Assembly: GCA_949130495.1 (NCBI GenBank) | Contig: OX422209.1 | Coordinates: 697,607,757 to 697,671,756, forward strand | DNA length: 64,000 nt | DNA from: Sambucus nigra | Taxonomy: Eukaryota > Streptophyta > Magnoliopsida > Dipsacales > Adoxaceae | Direction of reading: 5' to 3' | In this document: positions 1-9,345 of the stretch, piece by piece | Layout of the letters: each line of letters opens with the position of its first letter | Position numbering within the stretch: the stretch's first letter is position 1 | Program-made: the position numbers and the translations under genes | Notes under the pieces: model-generated | The model's database searches: none | The model's input: only the letters and a program-made list of their open reading frames with translations | Told to the model about the DNA's origin: nothing

Positions 1-340
1 ATAATCCACACATAGTCATAGAGATCCATCCCTCTTCTTTACAAACAACACTGGGGTACCCCAAGGTGAGGTATCGGTCCCCGTCAAAATTCTTCCCCTC
101 TAACCCTACTTGACTCGGCCTTGGTGTCGATTTACACATCTCCCTTGGCCTTGCTAAAAGAGATGATAACCCTACTGACCCTGATGGCAATGCGTGAATT
201 CACCCTGCCCCTGCATGAAACCTCCATATAAAAAATGCTTAGCACCATACCCCTAATGGAAACCATGATCACTCTATATAATCTGAGTCTGAGTCGATTG
301 TGCCCCAATGGCACTGCTACCCCCTGTCTTGTCCTATTAA
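1..340 (-). pseudogene. chromovirus #1 pol remnant (start of reverse transcriptase)
   Basis: Read on the minus strand, positions 1-80 give the conserved entry of a Ty3/gypsy reverse transcriptase: SPWGTPVLFVKK followed by RDGSL, an in-frame TGA where an Arg codon is expected, then LCVDY. The gene runs off the left edge, so the YxDD active site is outside the window. Between this block and the gag remnant to the right, about 250 bases hold no recognisable protease, so the gag-pol junction is deleted or heavily decayed. The RT style (LFVKKRDGS) fits plant chromoviruses. It belongs with the gag, PBS and LTR at 341-2,074, all in the same orientation. Confidence 0.7.
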
Positions 341-1104
341 AAGGACTCTCCTAAGCGCTTGCTTCCTTTTATGTGAAAGTGGTGGTCCTGATAGTGTAAT
401 AGAGCAGCATTCAGCACATCTGTATATGTCTTCAGAGCGATATTGCCCAGGATATGTTGTTGGATTCTCTAGGTAAGACCATATACAAAAGGTTGTACCC
501 TCTTTTCCTCCGTACTCACCTTCCCTGGTACAAAATTATTCAATTCAGTAAATTCATCCTCATACTCCGTGACTATCCTCCCTTCTTGAGAGAGGTCTAA
601 GAACTTCCACCTCATCTTTGTTTGAATGGAAGATGGAAAGTACTTATGGTCGAACCACTCGCAGAACTCCTAAATTGTCATTACGTCTCTCTCCTGTGTG
701 GTGGTAATGGAATCCCACCATTTCAAGGCCTTCCCAACTAGATTAAAGGTAGATAGTATCTTCCTCTGTACATACGTTCTCCCGTATATCTGCAAATGCC
801 AGTGGATATCCTTCTTCCATTAGCACGCCTCATCTACATTATAATTCCCCTAAAATTGGAAGGATGAGAATTCTGAAAGGAATCCCTGACTCACTACCAA
901 GCAGCAAAAACAAGTGTATATGTCCTGGTGCCACCACCTACAATTGAGGTGACACCTATGGTTCCTATTGAGCAGCGGTAGTCAAGGATTAGTTAACTGC
1001 ATATGCAACAATAGTGGCAACCTAGCGATCATCCCTTATGCCAGAGTTGGCTGTTGCTCGGGTTGTGCATCTGTGGTGGATCGTGGTGAACATCTGGGAT
1101 GCAT
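341..1104 (-). pseudogene. chromovirus #1 gag remnant, left copy
   Basis: The minus strand from an ATG at about 1,104 down to 341 encodes a decayed capsid protein. The core reads RWKFLDLSQEGRIVTEYEDE, then FTELNNFVP and STEEKRVQPFVYGL, the retrotransposon gag domain of Ty3/gypsy chromoviruses (xEFLxL..G.tVxEYExkFteL.rFvP). An upstream block containing LVGKALKWWDS is the usual gag segment. Several frame changes and stops break it. It lies directly inside the PBS (1,275-1,289). Positions from 411 upward are repeated at 12,977-13,679. Confidence 0.75.
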
Positions 1105-1274
1105 CTGAAATGAGAAATAATTTCTATAACTCCACAGTTCAATATCTTTCAAAATAGCTGAATATGTAAAGGCAAAATTATGAATACAATAATCCTAATA
1201 GTAGAGCTCTACATTAAAGAACGCTACGCTAGAAGCATGACAAGTCCATACAGATCCTAAGGACAATAGAACCC

Positions 1275-1289
1275 GAGCCTCTCGTACCA
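1275..1289 (-). other. primer binding site of chromovirus #1 (left copy)
   Basis: On the minus strand the sequence begins TGGTACGAGAG, a decayed form of the initiator-tRNA-Met primer site (TGGTATCAGAGC) used by plant Ty3/gypsy elements. It lies two bases inside the LTR edge at 1,292. The right copy (13,848-13,861) is better preserved. Confidence 0.65.
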
Positions 1290-1291
1290 TA

Positions 1292-2074
1292 TGTGACACC
1301 AGCCTATTCTAATCCTGGGTTATGAGTCAATTATTAAATTAAACATGAATCATTAATGGTTTCATTCTTAGAATCACTGTCGAAAATCAATTTATTTTAC
1401 TAATACCTTAATGGCCCAATGTCAAAATTTTAATCTTTTAATTAACAGGCAATAAATTAAACTAATAAATCAAATTCACCATTCCAGTAAACATAGTAAT
1501 AATGATAAGACTACGAGATGAACAATTGTCCGTGGAATAAACACTCCATACTCAAATCCAAATACAATCATCCATAATATAAATCCCAAATCCAAAAATG
1601 GAAATAAAATAAAAGTACAATGTCTATCAAATATCTAATAGCTAGAGATGGGCGACATGCCCGACTGATAAAATTCAATGATAGAAAGGAATTGATAAAT
1701 GTGGAGGCAGCTACTACCAAGGTCCATCAACGTCCACAACAGCTGCAGCACATCAAATGTAAAGGAACTCCTAAGCCTGGCATCCCTGTGGCTGGTCACC
1801 TAAAAGGTTTTCACAAAAATAAATTAGAAACGAGTCAGAGCCCAAGTAAAATAGTTTGAAATTATTTGCAAGTATTTAAAATGCAGTAAGAGTAGATATG
1901 ATATACATGTTAGCTTCACATACCCTCACTTGAGATCCTCACCTTTCAACTATTGTGCACGCCTAATGTATACTTCTAAATGAACCTAGTTATTCTACCC
2001 TGCCTAACTAGTCTTTATTAGGTCTCGTACCATCTAATAATTCATCATGCTCACCCGTATTGCCCATACAATAC
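1292..2074 (-). repeat. chromovirus #1 LTR, inner part, left copy, cut by Tat #1
   Basis: It starts TGTGACACC next to the PBS and matches 13,864-14,646. It is interrupted after CAATAC at 2,074, where the Tat LTR begins. It contains the block TGGCATCCCTGTGGC...CACCTAAAAGG (about 1,777-1,810), which in reverse complement is nearly identical to a segment of the solo LTR at 21,905-25,810. No coding function is apparent; the short reading frame at 1,620-1,859 lies in the LTR. Confidence 0.8.
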
Positions 2075-3010
2075 TGATGGTGCTAGAAACAGCACTAACC
2101 TTCAAGGTGTTTGTGATCTCAATTCAATGTTAACAATGGCAGCACGCACATATAGAAAATATAAGATAATGAGGTGAGGAGAAGAGGAATCACACCGGAA
2201 TATAAGTGGTTCAGCCAATTAGGCCTACGTCCACTGTGCGAGTCTATGGTGTGTATCACTGTATGAGGGCTCTAATGGCCATAGATACAAACTCTCAAAC
2301 TTTCTCTCTTTACTGTGTATTTGAACAGAGTTTCAGCTAGGGTTGCTAATTTCGGGTCCTTTTCTAAGAAGGAGAAGACAAGTATTTATAGTGCCTGGGG
2401 GGTGTAGTATACCCCCCATGCATGTAAAGAGCATATGTGTGTTGATCTAGCCAATATTATGAAGACATCTGTCCCTGTCACATGTAGAGAATGATGATGA
2501 AATATTCCCCCCACGTGGGGGGGAATGATTTGTTATAACTAATTTGTGTCCACGTGTCCTTGTCCGCACATGTCAATAAGTGCTCGGCCTCCGTGCTTGG
2601 TCATAACCTCGGCCTGGAAGAGTCCGAGCTTAGTAAGGTCTAGTTACCTATCCAATCTGAGATGAGCCATCATGGTCTCGGCTTCAGTGAAGCAGAGAAT
2701 AGGTATTAGGGTCGGCCAGGGTTGAGGTTAAGCTGGAATATGCTCAAAAATCTGGCCTATTCACTGATGGGGTTTGATTTGGTAGAAGTATGGCTCCTTA
2801 TAACCTCTGCCTACTCCTGGTTGAGGTTGTCTTTCCTGGGTGAACTGTCGAGCTGTTCATCCCCTGATGAGGTTGGTAGTGGTGTCGGCCAGGGCTGACC
2901 CTGCTATGGCCGAGGCTGCTTGTCATTGATCCAAGGCCCTTCCAACGTCGGCCTTTTTCTCGGCCGAGGTTGATGTCTCTGAGCCGAGGTGGCACATTTG
3001 GGGCATATCA
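2075..3010 (-). repeat. Tat element #1 LTR (3' LTR)
   Basis: A 936-bp LTR with TGAT...ATCA ends, preceded by chromovirus sequence CCCATACAATAC and followed by a purine tract. A near-identical copy is at 14,647-15,573. In element orientation it begins TGATATGCCCC. It carries a TATA box (TATAAATA on the minus strand, 2,383-2,390) and, about 115 bases upstream of it, a 23-bp near-palindrome (2,504-2,526) of a C run, ACGT and a G run, centred on a G-box (CACGTG). Confidence 0.85.
2383..2390 (-). promoter_or_regulatory. TATA box of the Tat #1 LTR
   Basis: TATAAATA on the minus strand inside the LTR; the same motif is kept at 14,955-14,962 in the second LTR copy. A G6/C6 inverted repeat lies just upstream (about 2,398-2,420). 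Confidence 0.6.
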
Positions 3011-3027
3011 ATCACCCCCTAACCCTT
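3011..3027 (-). other. polypurine tract of Tat #1
   Basis: Immediately inside the 3' LTR the minus strand reads AAGGGTTAGGGGGTGAT, a purine-rich plus-strand primer site ending right at the LTR TGATATG terminus. Its position fixes the LTR edge at 3,010. Confidence 0.75.
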
Positions 3028-3180
3028 AGTTATATGTGAGAGCAGGTGACTGTGGGATCTCTACATCTCTGAGGTCTTTCTTGTGCCAATGTCCATTTGA
3101 CACTTGTCCATTGATGAAGTATGAGGTGTGCCATGCAAGCGTGTGATGTCAGCCTTCCTTTGGGGCTCCCAAGGCAATGA

Positions 3181-3262
3181 TGGGCCTTAGGAAACATGCA
3201 TTCATATTAAGGGTTTAAACCCTATTTTCCCTCTTTCTTCTTCACTTCTCTCTTTTTCCTGG
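3181..3262 (+). promoter_or_regulatory. putative promoter of the antisense ORF (site II, telo-box, Y patch)
   Basis: On the plus strand, between the PPT and the aORF, lies TGGGCC (3,181-3,186, a site II core). It is followed by the perfect 14-bp palindrome AGGGTTTAAACCCT (3,210-3,223), which holds a telo-box-like AAACCCTA, and a long CT-rich tract (about 3,223-3,262). In plant genomes site II plus telo-box plus pyrimidine patch marks TATA-less promoters of translation and proliferation genes. No TATA box is visible. That it drives the aORF is inference from position and strand. Confidence 0.5.
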
Positions 3263-4852
3263 TTCAACTCACGTCTGCGGCTTTCTCTCTCTAGAAAGGC
3301 TCTGGCTTGAAGCTTTTGGTGGTGATTTCTCGCATTTTCTTCCTTCTCCCTTACCATTTCATCTTCAGGTATCCTCTACCATTCTATCTTTTTCATTTTT
3401 CCTATCTTCTTCTTACTTTTGCATTTTCCGATAAGTTTTTGGAGATTTCCGACGAGGTTCCATTTTTTCTGGCGAACTGTTCTTGTGTGTTCTTGGTAGT
3501 AATTGCTTTAAATTTGATAGTTTGATCCTTAGATTGCATCATTTCATTAGTCAGTCCTGTTTTTTGTTTATGAGAGTTGCAAGTGTACGGTCTGCCTCTT
3601 ATGCTCAGACCTCTTTACCAACTCTTAGAGGAGTTCTCCTCTCTTAGAGAGAAGACTTTAGAGAAAATTAGGCAAATAGAAAGAGCGCAGGAGGAATCTC
3701 GTAGATCAGAGGAATTCCCCCTCAGACCTATCTTTCCACCACCTCTGAAGGTCTTATATCCTGAACCATCTGAACTAGTTAACAAAGCAGAGGTCCCTAC
3801 TGAGCCATCGCCAATGTCTGAGTCTGAGTCATCCTCCTCAGACCCTATGTCTGTAGAATCTTTTCGAGAGGATATGGATTTCTCAACTCGACAAGATCAG
3901 GACCCTGATCTAGCAGAGGTTTCTTGTCGAGCCTCATCCCGTAAAAGTTTAAGCACATCAACCTCTTCCTCTGAGGTTGAAATTGTTGGGACGAGTGTGG
4001 CAGTTTTGCCAATCCTTGAAGCCATACCCTTATCGACTGTCACAGGGGTTGAGTTCGCTTAGAGGTTTCCAAGTGGAGCCCAATCGTCTGCTCAGGCCGA
4101 CGTTGAGTTAGATGATGATGATGATGATGCTGAGAGCGATGTTGACGTCTCTGAGGCAGCCGAGTTTGAGAGTACAGTTAGTGAGGTCGACCTTCTTTGA
4201 TTCAGGTACTTATACTCCATCAGCCCCTCCATAAATCTTAGGAGACCTCTGAGGGAAAAGAGGGCTTACCAGGGCCGAGATGGTGAGATCTTCCTGTACG
4301 AGAAGATGTTCAGGTTGGGATTTCGTCTGCCTATCCATCCCATCATCAGGTCTATACTAGCCTATATCAACTTAGCCCCTTCCTAATTATCACCCAATGC
4401 TTGGAGGGTGATAATTGGGGCCATTGTCTTATGGAGGGTTGTTCATCACTCAGACCTTCCAGTCCAAGTCTTTGAAGGATTCTATGTCCCTTCATCTGCC
4501 AGAAACCACCCGAGCTATTATCATTTTGTAGCTCAGAAACCTAAAAAGAAGATGCTTCAGATAACTCAAACTTCTAATCATAATTGGAAGCCACGCTACT
4601 TCTTTGCCTTAGGGTCATGGGAGTTTGGACCATGTGCCCCCTCTTCCCCACTAGAGCCGAGGATGCCTATAAGATGGGGAGAGGTTACAATAGCTGTTAA
4701 GGCCAACCCTGGTCTAAGCCTATAAAATCTTCAGAAGGTCAAAAACCTTCAGGATCAGGGGGCACATGGTATGCTCGTAAGATTTGAACACCTTCTGACC
4801 CCCCACTACCTATCTGAGACTGGTTTAGGGGGAAGTCCTCTCACAGAGCTTG

Positions 4853-4932
4853 GTAAGTTTCTTATTTCAACAAGTTATACCTCTGAATACATGTATATCT
4901 GATTCTCTAACTCAGACCCTCTTATTTTGCAG
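4853..4932 (+). other. spliceosomal intron 1 of the Tat #1 aORF
   Basis: An 80-nt GT-AG intron with donor CTTG|GTAAGT and acceptor TTATTTTGCAG|AG, U-rich inside. Removing it joins the frame (phase 1) between the SPLTEL region and RPNGISNELWEM. Without splicing the downstream exon is not continuous with exon 1. Confidence 0.75.
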
Positions 4933-5315
4933 AGCGTCCTAATGGAATATCTAACGAGCTTTGGGAAATGGCAGCACCAAGTTTGACGAAGATTGTCAAA
5001 AAGGCTGGCCTGGACGCTCCTCATCCCCCTCCATCTGCCTCAAGGGCTGAGGCCACCAAGAAGAGGAAGGTTTCTGACCCTGTCCCTGAGGATCAGAGGC
5101 AGAAGAAAAAAGGGGGAGATCGAGCCATCCCCATTTCCTCTGAGGATGCATTGGCTGCTCGTATAAAGTAACTGAAAATCAATGATAGCATCATAGGGCA
5201 TAGTTTGCAGGCGTTGGATGCCATCGACTCTGCTATGACCGATGTTGACAAATGTTTGTGTCAATCTATGGATACTCCTCTGCTAATCGAGTTTGGCCTT
5301 CATAGGTCTATTCAG

Positions 5316-5399
5316 GTATGACTTTGGATTTTAGTTTATCTTCGAAGTGTAACCTCTTCTTTGTATTGCAACTTATATATATGACCACATGATTTGCAG
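5316..5399 (+). other. spliceosomal intron 2 of the Tat #1 aORF
   Basis: An 84-nt intron with donor ATTCAG|GTATGA and acceptor ATGATTTGCAG|GG, rich in T. It is phase 0: exon 2 ends on a full codon and exon 3 opens in frame with GLAAMHHLANW. Confidence 0.75.
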
Positions 5400-6015
5400 G
5401 GCCTTGCTGCTATGCATCATCTTGCCAATTGGACCCTGAAGAAGTTACCCCTCATCCAGAAAGGCCAAGAGGCCGAAAAGGTGCAAAGTACTCTGAGTGC
5501 AGAGGTAGACCGTCTGAAGGCTGTATTTGATGGGTCTAATAAGAAGGCTAAGGAGTTAGAGAAGGAGATCTCCAAGCTGAAAAAGGACCATACCACTGCT
5601 CTAAAGGCTAAGGATTGGTGCCCCTCAACAAAAGGTCGACGCAGCGGTGAAGGCAACTCTTAAGGATGCTTCTGAGGGGATTTTAGCCAATTACAAAGTC
5701 TCCGATGAATTCATCAGCTTCAGCTTTGAGTACCTCGAGAGAGGTATTAAAGCTACTAGCAAGTGAACGACTGTTAAGGAAAAAGAGTCGGGTAGCTTGA
5801 AAGCCTCTGACTTCCTGGGTCTGGGTTTTGCTAACCCCTAATTCGTCCAAGCACTTCAAGAGATCGAAGAGGAATATACTGCCCCAGCAGAGACTGCACC
5901 TCAGGATGTTACAGAGACTGAAGGAGACAACCCCAGAGAGGATGGGGCTGAGGTGACCAACGTCGGCCAGGGTAATCAGGCCGAGGATGCCAACACTCTC
6001 CCTTCGAATCCTTAG

Positions 6016-6169
6016 GCTATTTTGTGAAGCTTTTTGTACTTTTGTACCCTCTGAAGAACATTGTCAGCTCATATTTTTTAATTTTACAATTGGATGACCA
6101 CCTCTGAGGAGGGTTTTTATTCCTTCATTTGTTGATTTGCTTGTTGAATGCTTCTTTGTCATGCAATTA
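6016..6169 (+). other. 3' flank of the aORF
   Basis: A T-rich tail after the aORF stop (TTTTGTGAAGC..., then a T-rich run near 6,070-6,090) resembles a plant 3' UTR. No definite poly(A) signal was identified. It runs into the tandem array. Confidence 0.35.
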
Positions 6170-7195
6170 TTTAGCTCTGAAGTCTTGGTGCAATGATGTC
6201 TGCTTAAACTAAATTAATAGTCTTACCTCAGACCTTGTCACCATATTATGATGTTATAAGGTCTGAGTTCATCAACTAAGATGTCATCCTCATAAATAAT
6301 ATCACCAAATTAATGATGTTATAGGTCTGAGGTCATCTAAGAATGATGTCTAACCTCAGAACTTGTCACCACATAATGATGTTACAAGGTCTGAGGTTAT
6401 CACTAAGATGTTGTCCCCATAACTAATATCACCAAATTAATGATGTTAAGGGTCTGAGGTCATCCATGTAAGGTGTCTGACCTCAGACCTTGCCACTAAA
6501 TCATGATGTTATAAGGTTTGAGGTTATCACTAAGATGTTATCCCCATAATTAATATCATCAAATTAATGATGTTAAGGGTCTGAGGTCATCCATGTAAGG
6601 TGCCTGACCTCAGACCTTGCCACCAAATCATGACGTTATAAGGTCTGAGGTTATCACTAAGATATTGTCCCCATAATTAATATCACTAAATTAATGATGT
6701 TAAGGGTCTGAGGTCATCCATGTAAGGTGTGTGACCTCAGACCTTGCCACCAAATCATGATGTTATAAGGTCTGAGGTCAACAACTAAGATGTCATCCTC
6801 ATAATTAATATCACTAAATTAATGATGTTAAGGGTATGAGGTCATCCATATAAGGTGTCTGACCTCAGACCTTGCCACCAAATCATGATGTTATAAGGTC
6901 AGAGGTCATCAACTAAGATGTCATCCTCATAATTAATTTCACCAAATTAATGATGTTAAGGGTCTGAGGTCATCTATGTAAGGTGTCTGACCTCAGACCT
7001 TGCCACCAAATCATGATGTTATAAGGTATGAGGTTATCACTACGATGTTGTCCCCATAATTAATATCACCAAATTAATGATGTTAAGGGTCTGAGGTCAT
7101 TCATGTAAGGTGTCTAACCTCAGACCTTGCCACCAAATCATGATGTTATAAGGTCTGAGGTCATCACTAAGATGTTATCCTCATGCTTTCTACCA
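6170..7195. repeat. 127-bp tandem array in the Tat #1 3' untranslated region
   Basis: About eight head-to-tail units. The anchor GGTCTGAGGTCAT falls at 6,324, 6,451, 6,578, 6,705, 6,833, 6,961 and 7,088, giving periods of 127-128. Most units carry GGTCTGAGGTCA, then about 15 nt, then TGACCTCAGACC, a perfect 12-bp inverted repeat. Edge units are more diverged. It lies between the integrase 3' end and the aORF 3' end, where Tat/Ogre elements commonly hold tandem repeats that are thought to seed satellite DNA. Confidence 0.9.
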
Positions 7196-7285
7196 TTAGA
7201 GCACAATGAAGCAAGAATTGACATGGAAACTGATCTATTATTAATAACCTCTTCATAAGATGGTACATTTACATAACTTTCTGCA

Positions 7286-8376
7286 ACATCATATGTAATA
7301 CTTCTTTAGGTGATCAGCATTCCAGTGGTTAGAGAAAGTTTCCCCTTCTAGGTTTTCTAGCCTGTAGGTCCCGGGTACAACCTCTTCTATCACTTTGTAG
7401 GGACCATGCCAGTTTAGGTGGATTTTGTTTGTTTTCTGTAAGGTATTCTTCAGTACTAAGTCTCCTACGGCAATGGGTATTGATTTCACCCTCTGATTGT
7501 AGAATTTTGCTGCTCTCTGCTGGTATACTGCTTGTCTGATTTCTGCGTCTTCCCTTCTCTCTTCAATCAGATCCAGGTCTAGCCTTCTTTCTTCCCATTT
7601 TTATCGGGATCATAGGTCTGAACCCAATGAGTAGGGAGTCCCACCTCTATTGGCATGACGGCCTCTGAGCCATGTGCTAGCATGAATGGGGTTTCTCCTG
7701 TTGGTGTCGTTGTCGTGGTTCTATAGGCCCATAACACAACATAAACCTCTTCAGTCCATCTCCCCTTACCTTCTTCTAACCTCTTCTTGATTCCGTCGAG
7801 GATTGTTCTGTTTGTGACTTCTGTCTGACCGTTTGCCTGAGGTCGGCTAGGAGATAAGAAGAACTGCTTTATCCCCACTCTTTTGCAATACGTTTCTAAA
7901 GAGGAGTTTTTGAACTGGGTTCCATTATCTGAGATGAGAGTGTTTAGGTGGCTATGTCTACATATAACGTTCCTCCAAATAAATTATAAGGTCTTCTGTT
8001 CTGTGATCGTTATAATCGGCTCTGCCTCCACCCACTTTGAGAAGTAGTCAATGGCAACTATCAGAAATCGATAATTATTGGCAGCTATTGGTAGGGGTCC
8101 TACTAAGTCAATTCCCCATACTGTAAATGGATATGGGGAAGTAATTGACGTCATATGTTGAGGAGGTTGGTGAGGAATAGTGGAGAATCTCTGACATTTA
8201 TCGCACCTCTTCACGTAAGCTGCTACATCTTTGGCCAAGGTTGGCCACCAGTACCCCTGTGTAATAATTCTTTTGGCCAGGGGTCTTCCTCCTATGTGAC
8301 TGGAGCAAGAACCCTCATGTACCTCCTGTAAGACGCGAGGAACTTCCGTGGGATTAACACATCTGAGGAGGGGCAA
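7286..8376 (-). pseudogene. Tat #1 integrase
   Basis: The C-terminal part of the polyprotein. The N-terminal HHCC zinc domain shows H-x6-H in HEGSCSSH and CDKC (about 8,190-8,330). The catalytic core shows the three acidic positions in VWGIDLVGP, LISDNGTQF and GQTEVTNRT. A C-terminal module (7,286-7,489) reads GDLVLK...HGPYKVIEEV...GTYRLENL...HWNADHLKKYY, the GPY-like end of Tat integrases. A stop sits near 7,981 between the first two core acids, and one frameshift lies between 7,579 and 7,489. The product would insert the cDNA into the genome; this copy is inactive. Confidence 0.9.
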
Positions 8377-8658
8377 TAGGAACCCTTTCTTATATAATAT
8401 GTCTCATACTATGGAGAATTTTGCAGCCCTGTATCTTAGTTTCATTCTCTCTAGCTTGGATTTTGGTAGCTCTCCCTATTTGATATATCTGACGAGGGGA
8501 TCCATCCATGAGTCTCCTAGGTTAAAATTGAGACAAGGGTTGTTAACCTCTTCTTCCTCAATGGTCACTTTTGATAAGACCTCGACCGGAACTGTCCTTC
8601 TGATGTATGTCTTCGTTGTTGAAGCCAACCTTGCCAATGCATCTGTGTGGATGTTATT
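8377..8658 (-). pseudogene. Tat #1 RNase H-integrase linker
   Basis: The same frame continues through the segment. It begins with the last aRH block, which contains HTDALARLAS and supplies the fourth acidic residue, and runs through a linker to the integrase. Three in-frame stops break it. Confidence 0.7.
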
Positions 8659-9030
8659 CTATCGAGGCACTCTCTTCAGTTTTATCTCTTCGAAGTATTC
8701 TAACATCACTCTCACCCTCTTTAAATACTTAGCCATCCTTTCATCTTTGGCCTCATAAAGCCCTAGTACTTGATTGACAACTAACCTTAAGTCGCTATGA
8801 AGTAGGATTCGTCTTACTCCCAGAGTTTTTGCCAATGAGAGACCTGCTATCATGGCCTCATATTCTGACTCGTTGTTAGATGCCTTGAAGTTGAACCTCA
8901 AAGCGTATTCAATATTGGCACCATCTGGAGCTGAAAGAATCAGCCCTGTACTGCTTCCACTGTCATAAGAAGAACCATCAACAAAGAGATTCCAAATGTC
9001 TGTATCCGATGAGAAGGCCCCTTCCGACAT
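8659..9030 (-). pseudogene. Tat #1 archaeal-type RNase H (aRH)
   Basis: A second RNase H of the type acquired by the Tat lineage. Motifs in order: NLFVDGSSYDSG (first Asp), KASNNESEYEAMIAGL (Glu), ILLHSDLRLVVNQV (Asp) and, beyond an in-frame stop, HTDALARL (last Asp) at about 8,620-8,650. All four catalytic acids are present. It would remove RNA from the RNA-DNA hybrid during reverse transcription. It lies in the same frame as RT and integrase. Confidence 0.9.
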
Positions 9031-9345
9031 GATTCCTCATTTGAAGAGGTACCGATCCTCCTCGTTATCCATTATTCCGCACCTGATCTTCTTAGATACG
9101 ACCTCTTCCTGGTTCCGGAAGACGTTTGGTGCAACCTCTTCCTAGTTTCAGAAGACATTATTATTTGACCCTTCATTATTTACTAGGTCATTCTCTACCT
9201 CGGCCTCTTCCCATGTGAACTCAGCAATAAAGTCTGTGAGGGCCTGCCCTTTGATGGCTGCCCTAGGTTGATAAGTAAGATCATACTCCCCCAACTCAAT
9301 GGACCAGGTCATCAATCTTCCAGACTTCTCAGGTTTATGGAAAAC
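9031..9345 (-). pseudogene. Tat #1 connection between the two RNase H domains
   Basis: The polyprotein frame continues from the RT ORF through KPEKSGRLMTWSIELGEY and QALTDFIAEFTWEE, the usual tether before the aRH of Tat elements, followed by a poorly conserved acidic linker. It contains about four in-frame stops, one of them at 9,346 where Gln is expected. Confidence 0.75.

Larger units (their letters stand above)
411..3010. repeat. 2.6-kb direct repeat, left copy (chromovirus gag, PBS, LTR part plus Tat LTR)
   Basis: This block, starting TCAGCACATCTGTATATG, is repeated in the same orientation at 12,977-15,573 with scattered substitutions and small indels (offset 12,566 falling to 12,563). 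It covers part of chromovirus gag, the PBS, the inner 0.8 kb of the chromovirus LTR, and a whole Tat LTR. The unit crosses element boundaries, so it is not an LTR pair: it is a duplication made after the Tat insertion. Confidence 0.85.
3601..6015 (+). pseudogene. Tat #1 antisense extra ORF (aORF), three exons, decayed
   Basis: An ORF antisense to gag-pol, read through exons 3,601-4,852, 4,933-5,315 and 5,400-6,015. Exon 1 starts at ATG 3,601 (MLRPLYQLLEEF). It has a Glu/Ser-rich acidic stretch with seven consecutive Asp codons, then the conserved aORF domain: FRLGFRLPIHP, LSPNAWRVIIGAIVLW and NWKPRYFFALGSWEF. Exon 2 carries a basic KKRKVSDPVP nuclear-localisation-like patch. Exon 3 is a coiled coil (about 5,440-5,620) with an acidic tail. 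In-frame stops occur at 4,060, 4,198, 4,384, 4,723 and 5,169; there is a frameshift near 5,625, then further stops before the end. The same architecture recurs at 46,125-49,000. Such ORFs are known in Tat elements; their function is unknown. Confidence 0.75.

Noticed and set aside
3307..3525. 72-codon hydrophobic frame starting MKLLVV, like a signal peptide or membrane protein
   Set aside because: It lies in the T/C-rich leader before the aORF. Hydrophobicity follows from the pyrimidine-rich sequence; a possible 5' UTR intron (donor CAG|GTATCC near 3,369) would remove most of it.
6170..7195. CRISPR-like regularly spaced repeats
   Set aside because: Units are 127 bp, contiguous and without unique spacers, inside a plant retrotransposon.
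8348..8758. 136-codon plus-strand frame
   Set aside because: Antisense to the aRH-integrase linker of Tat #1.
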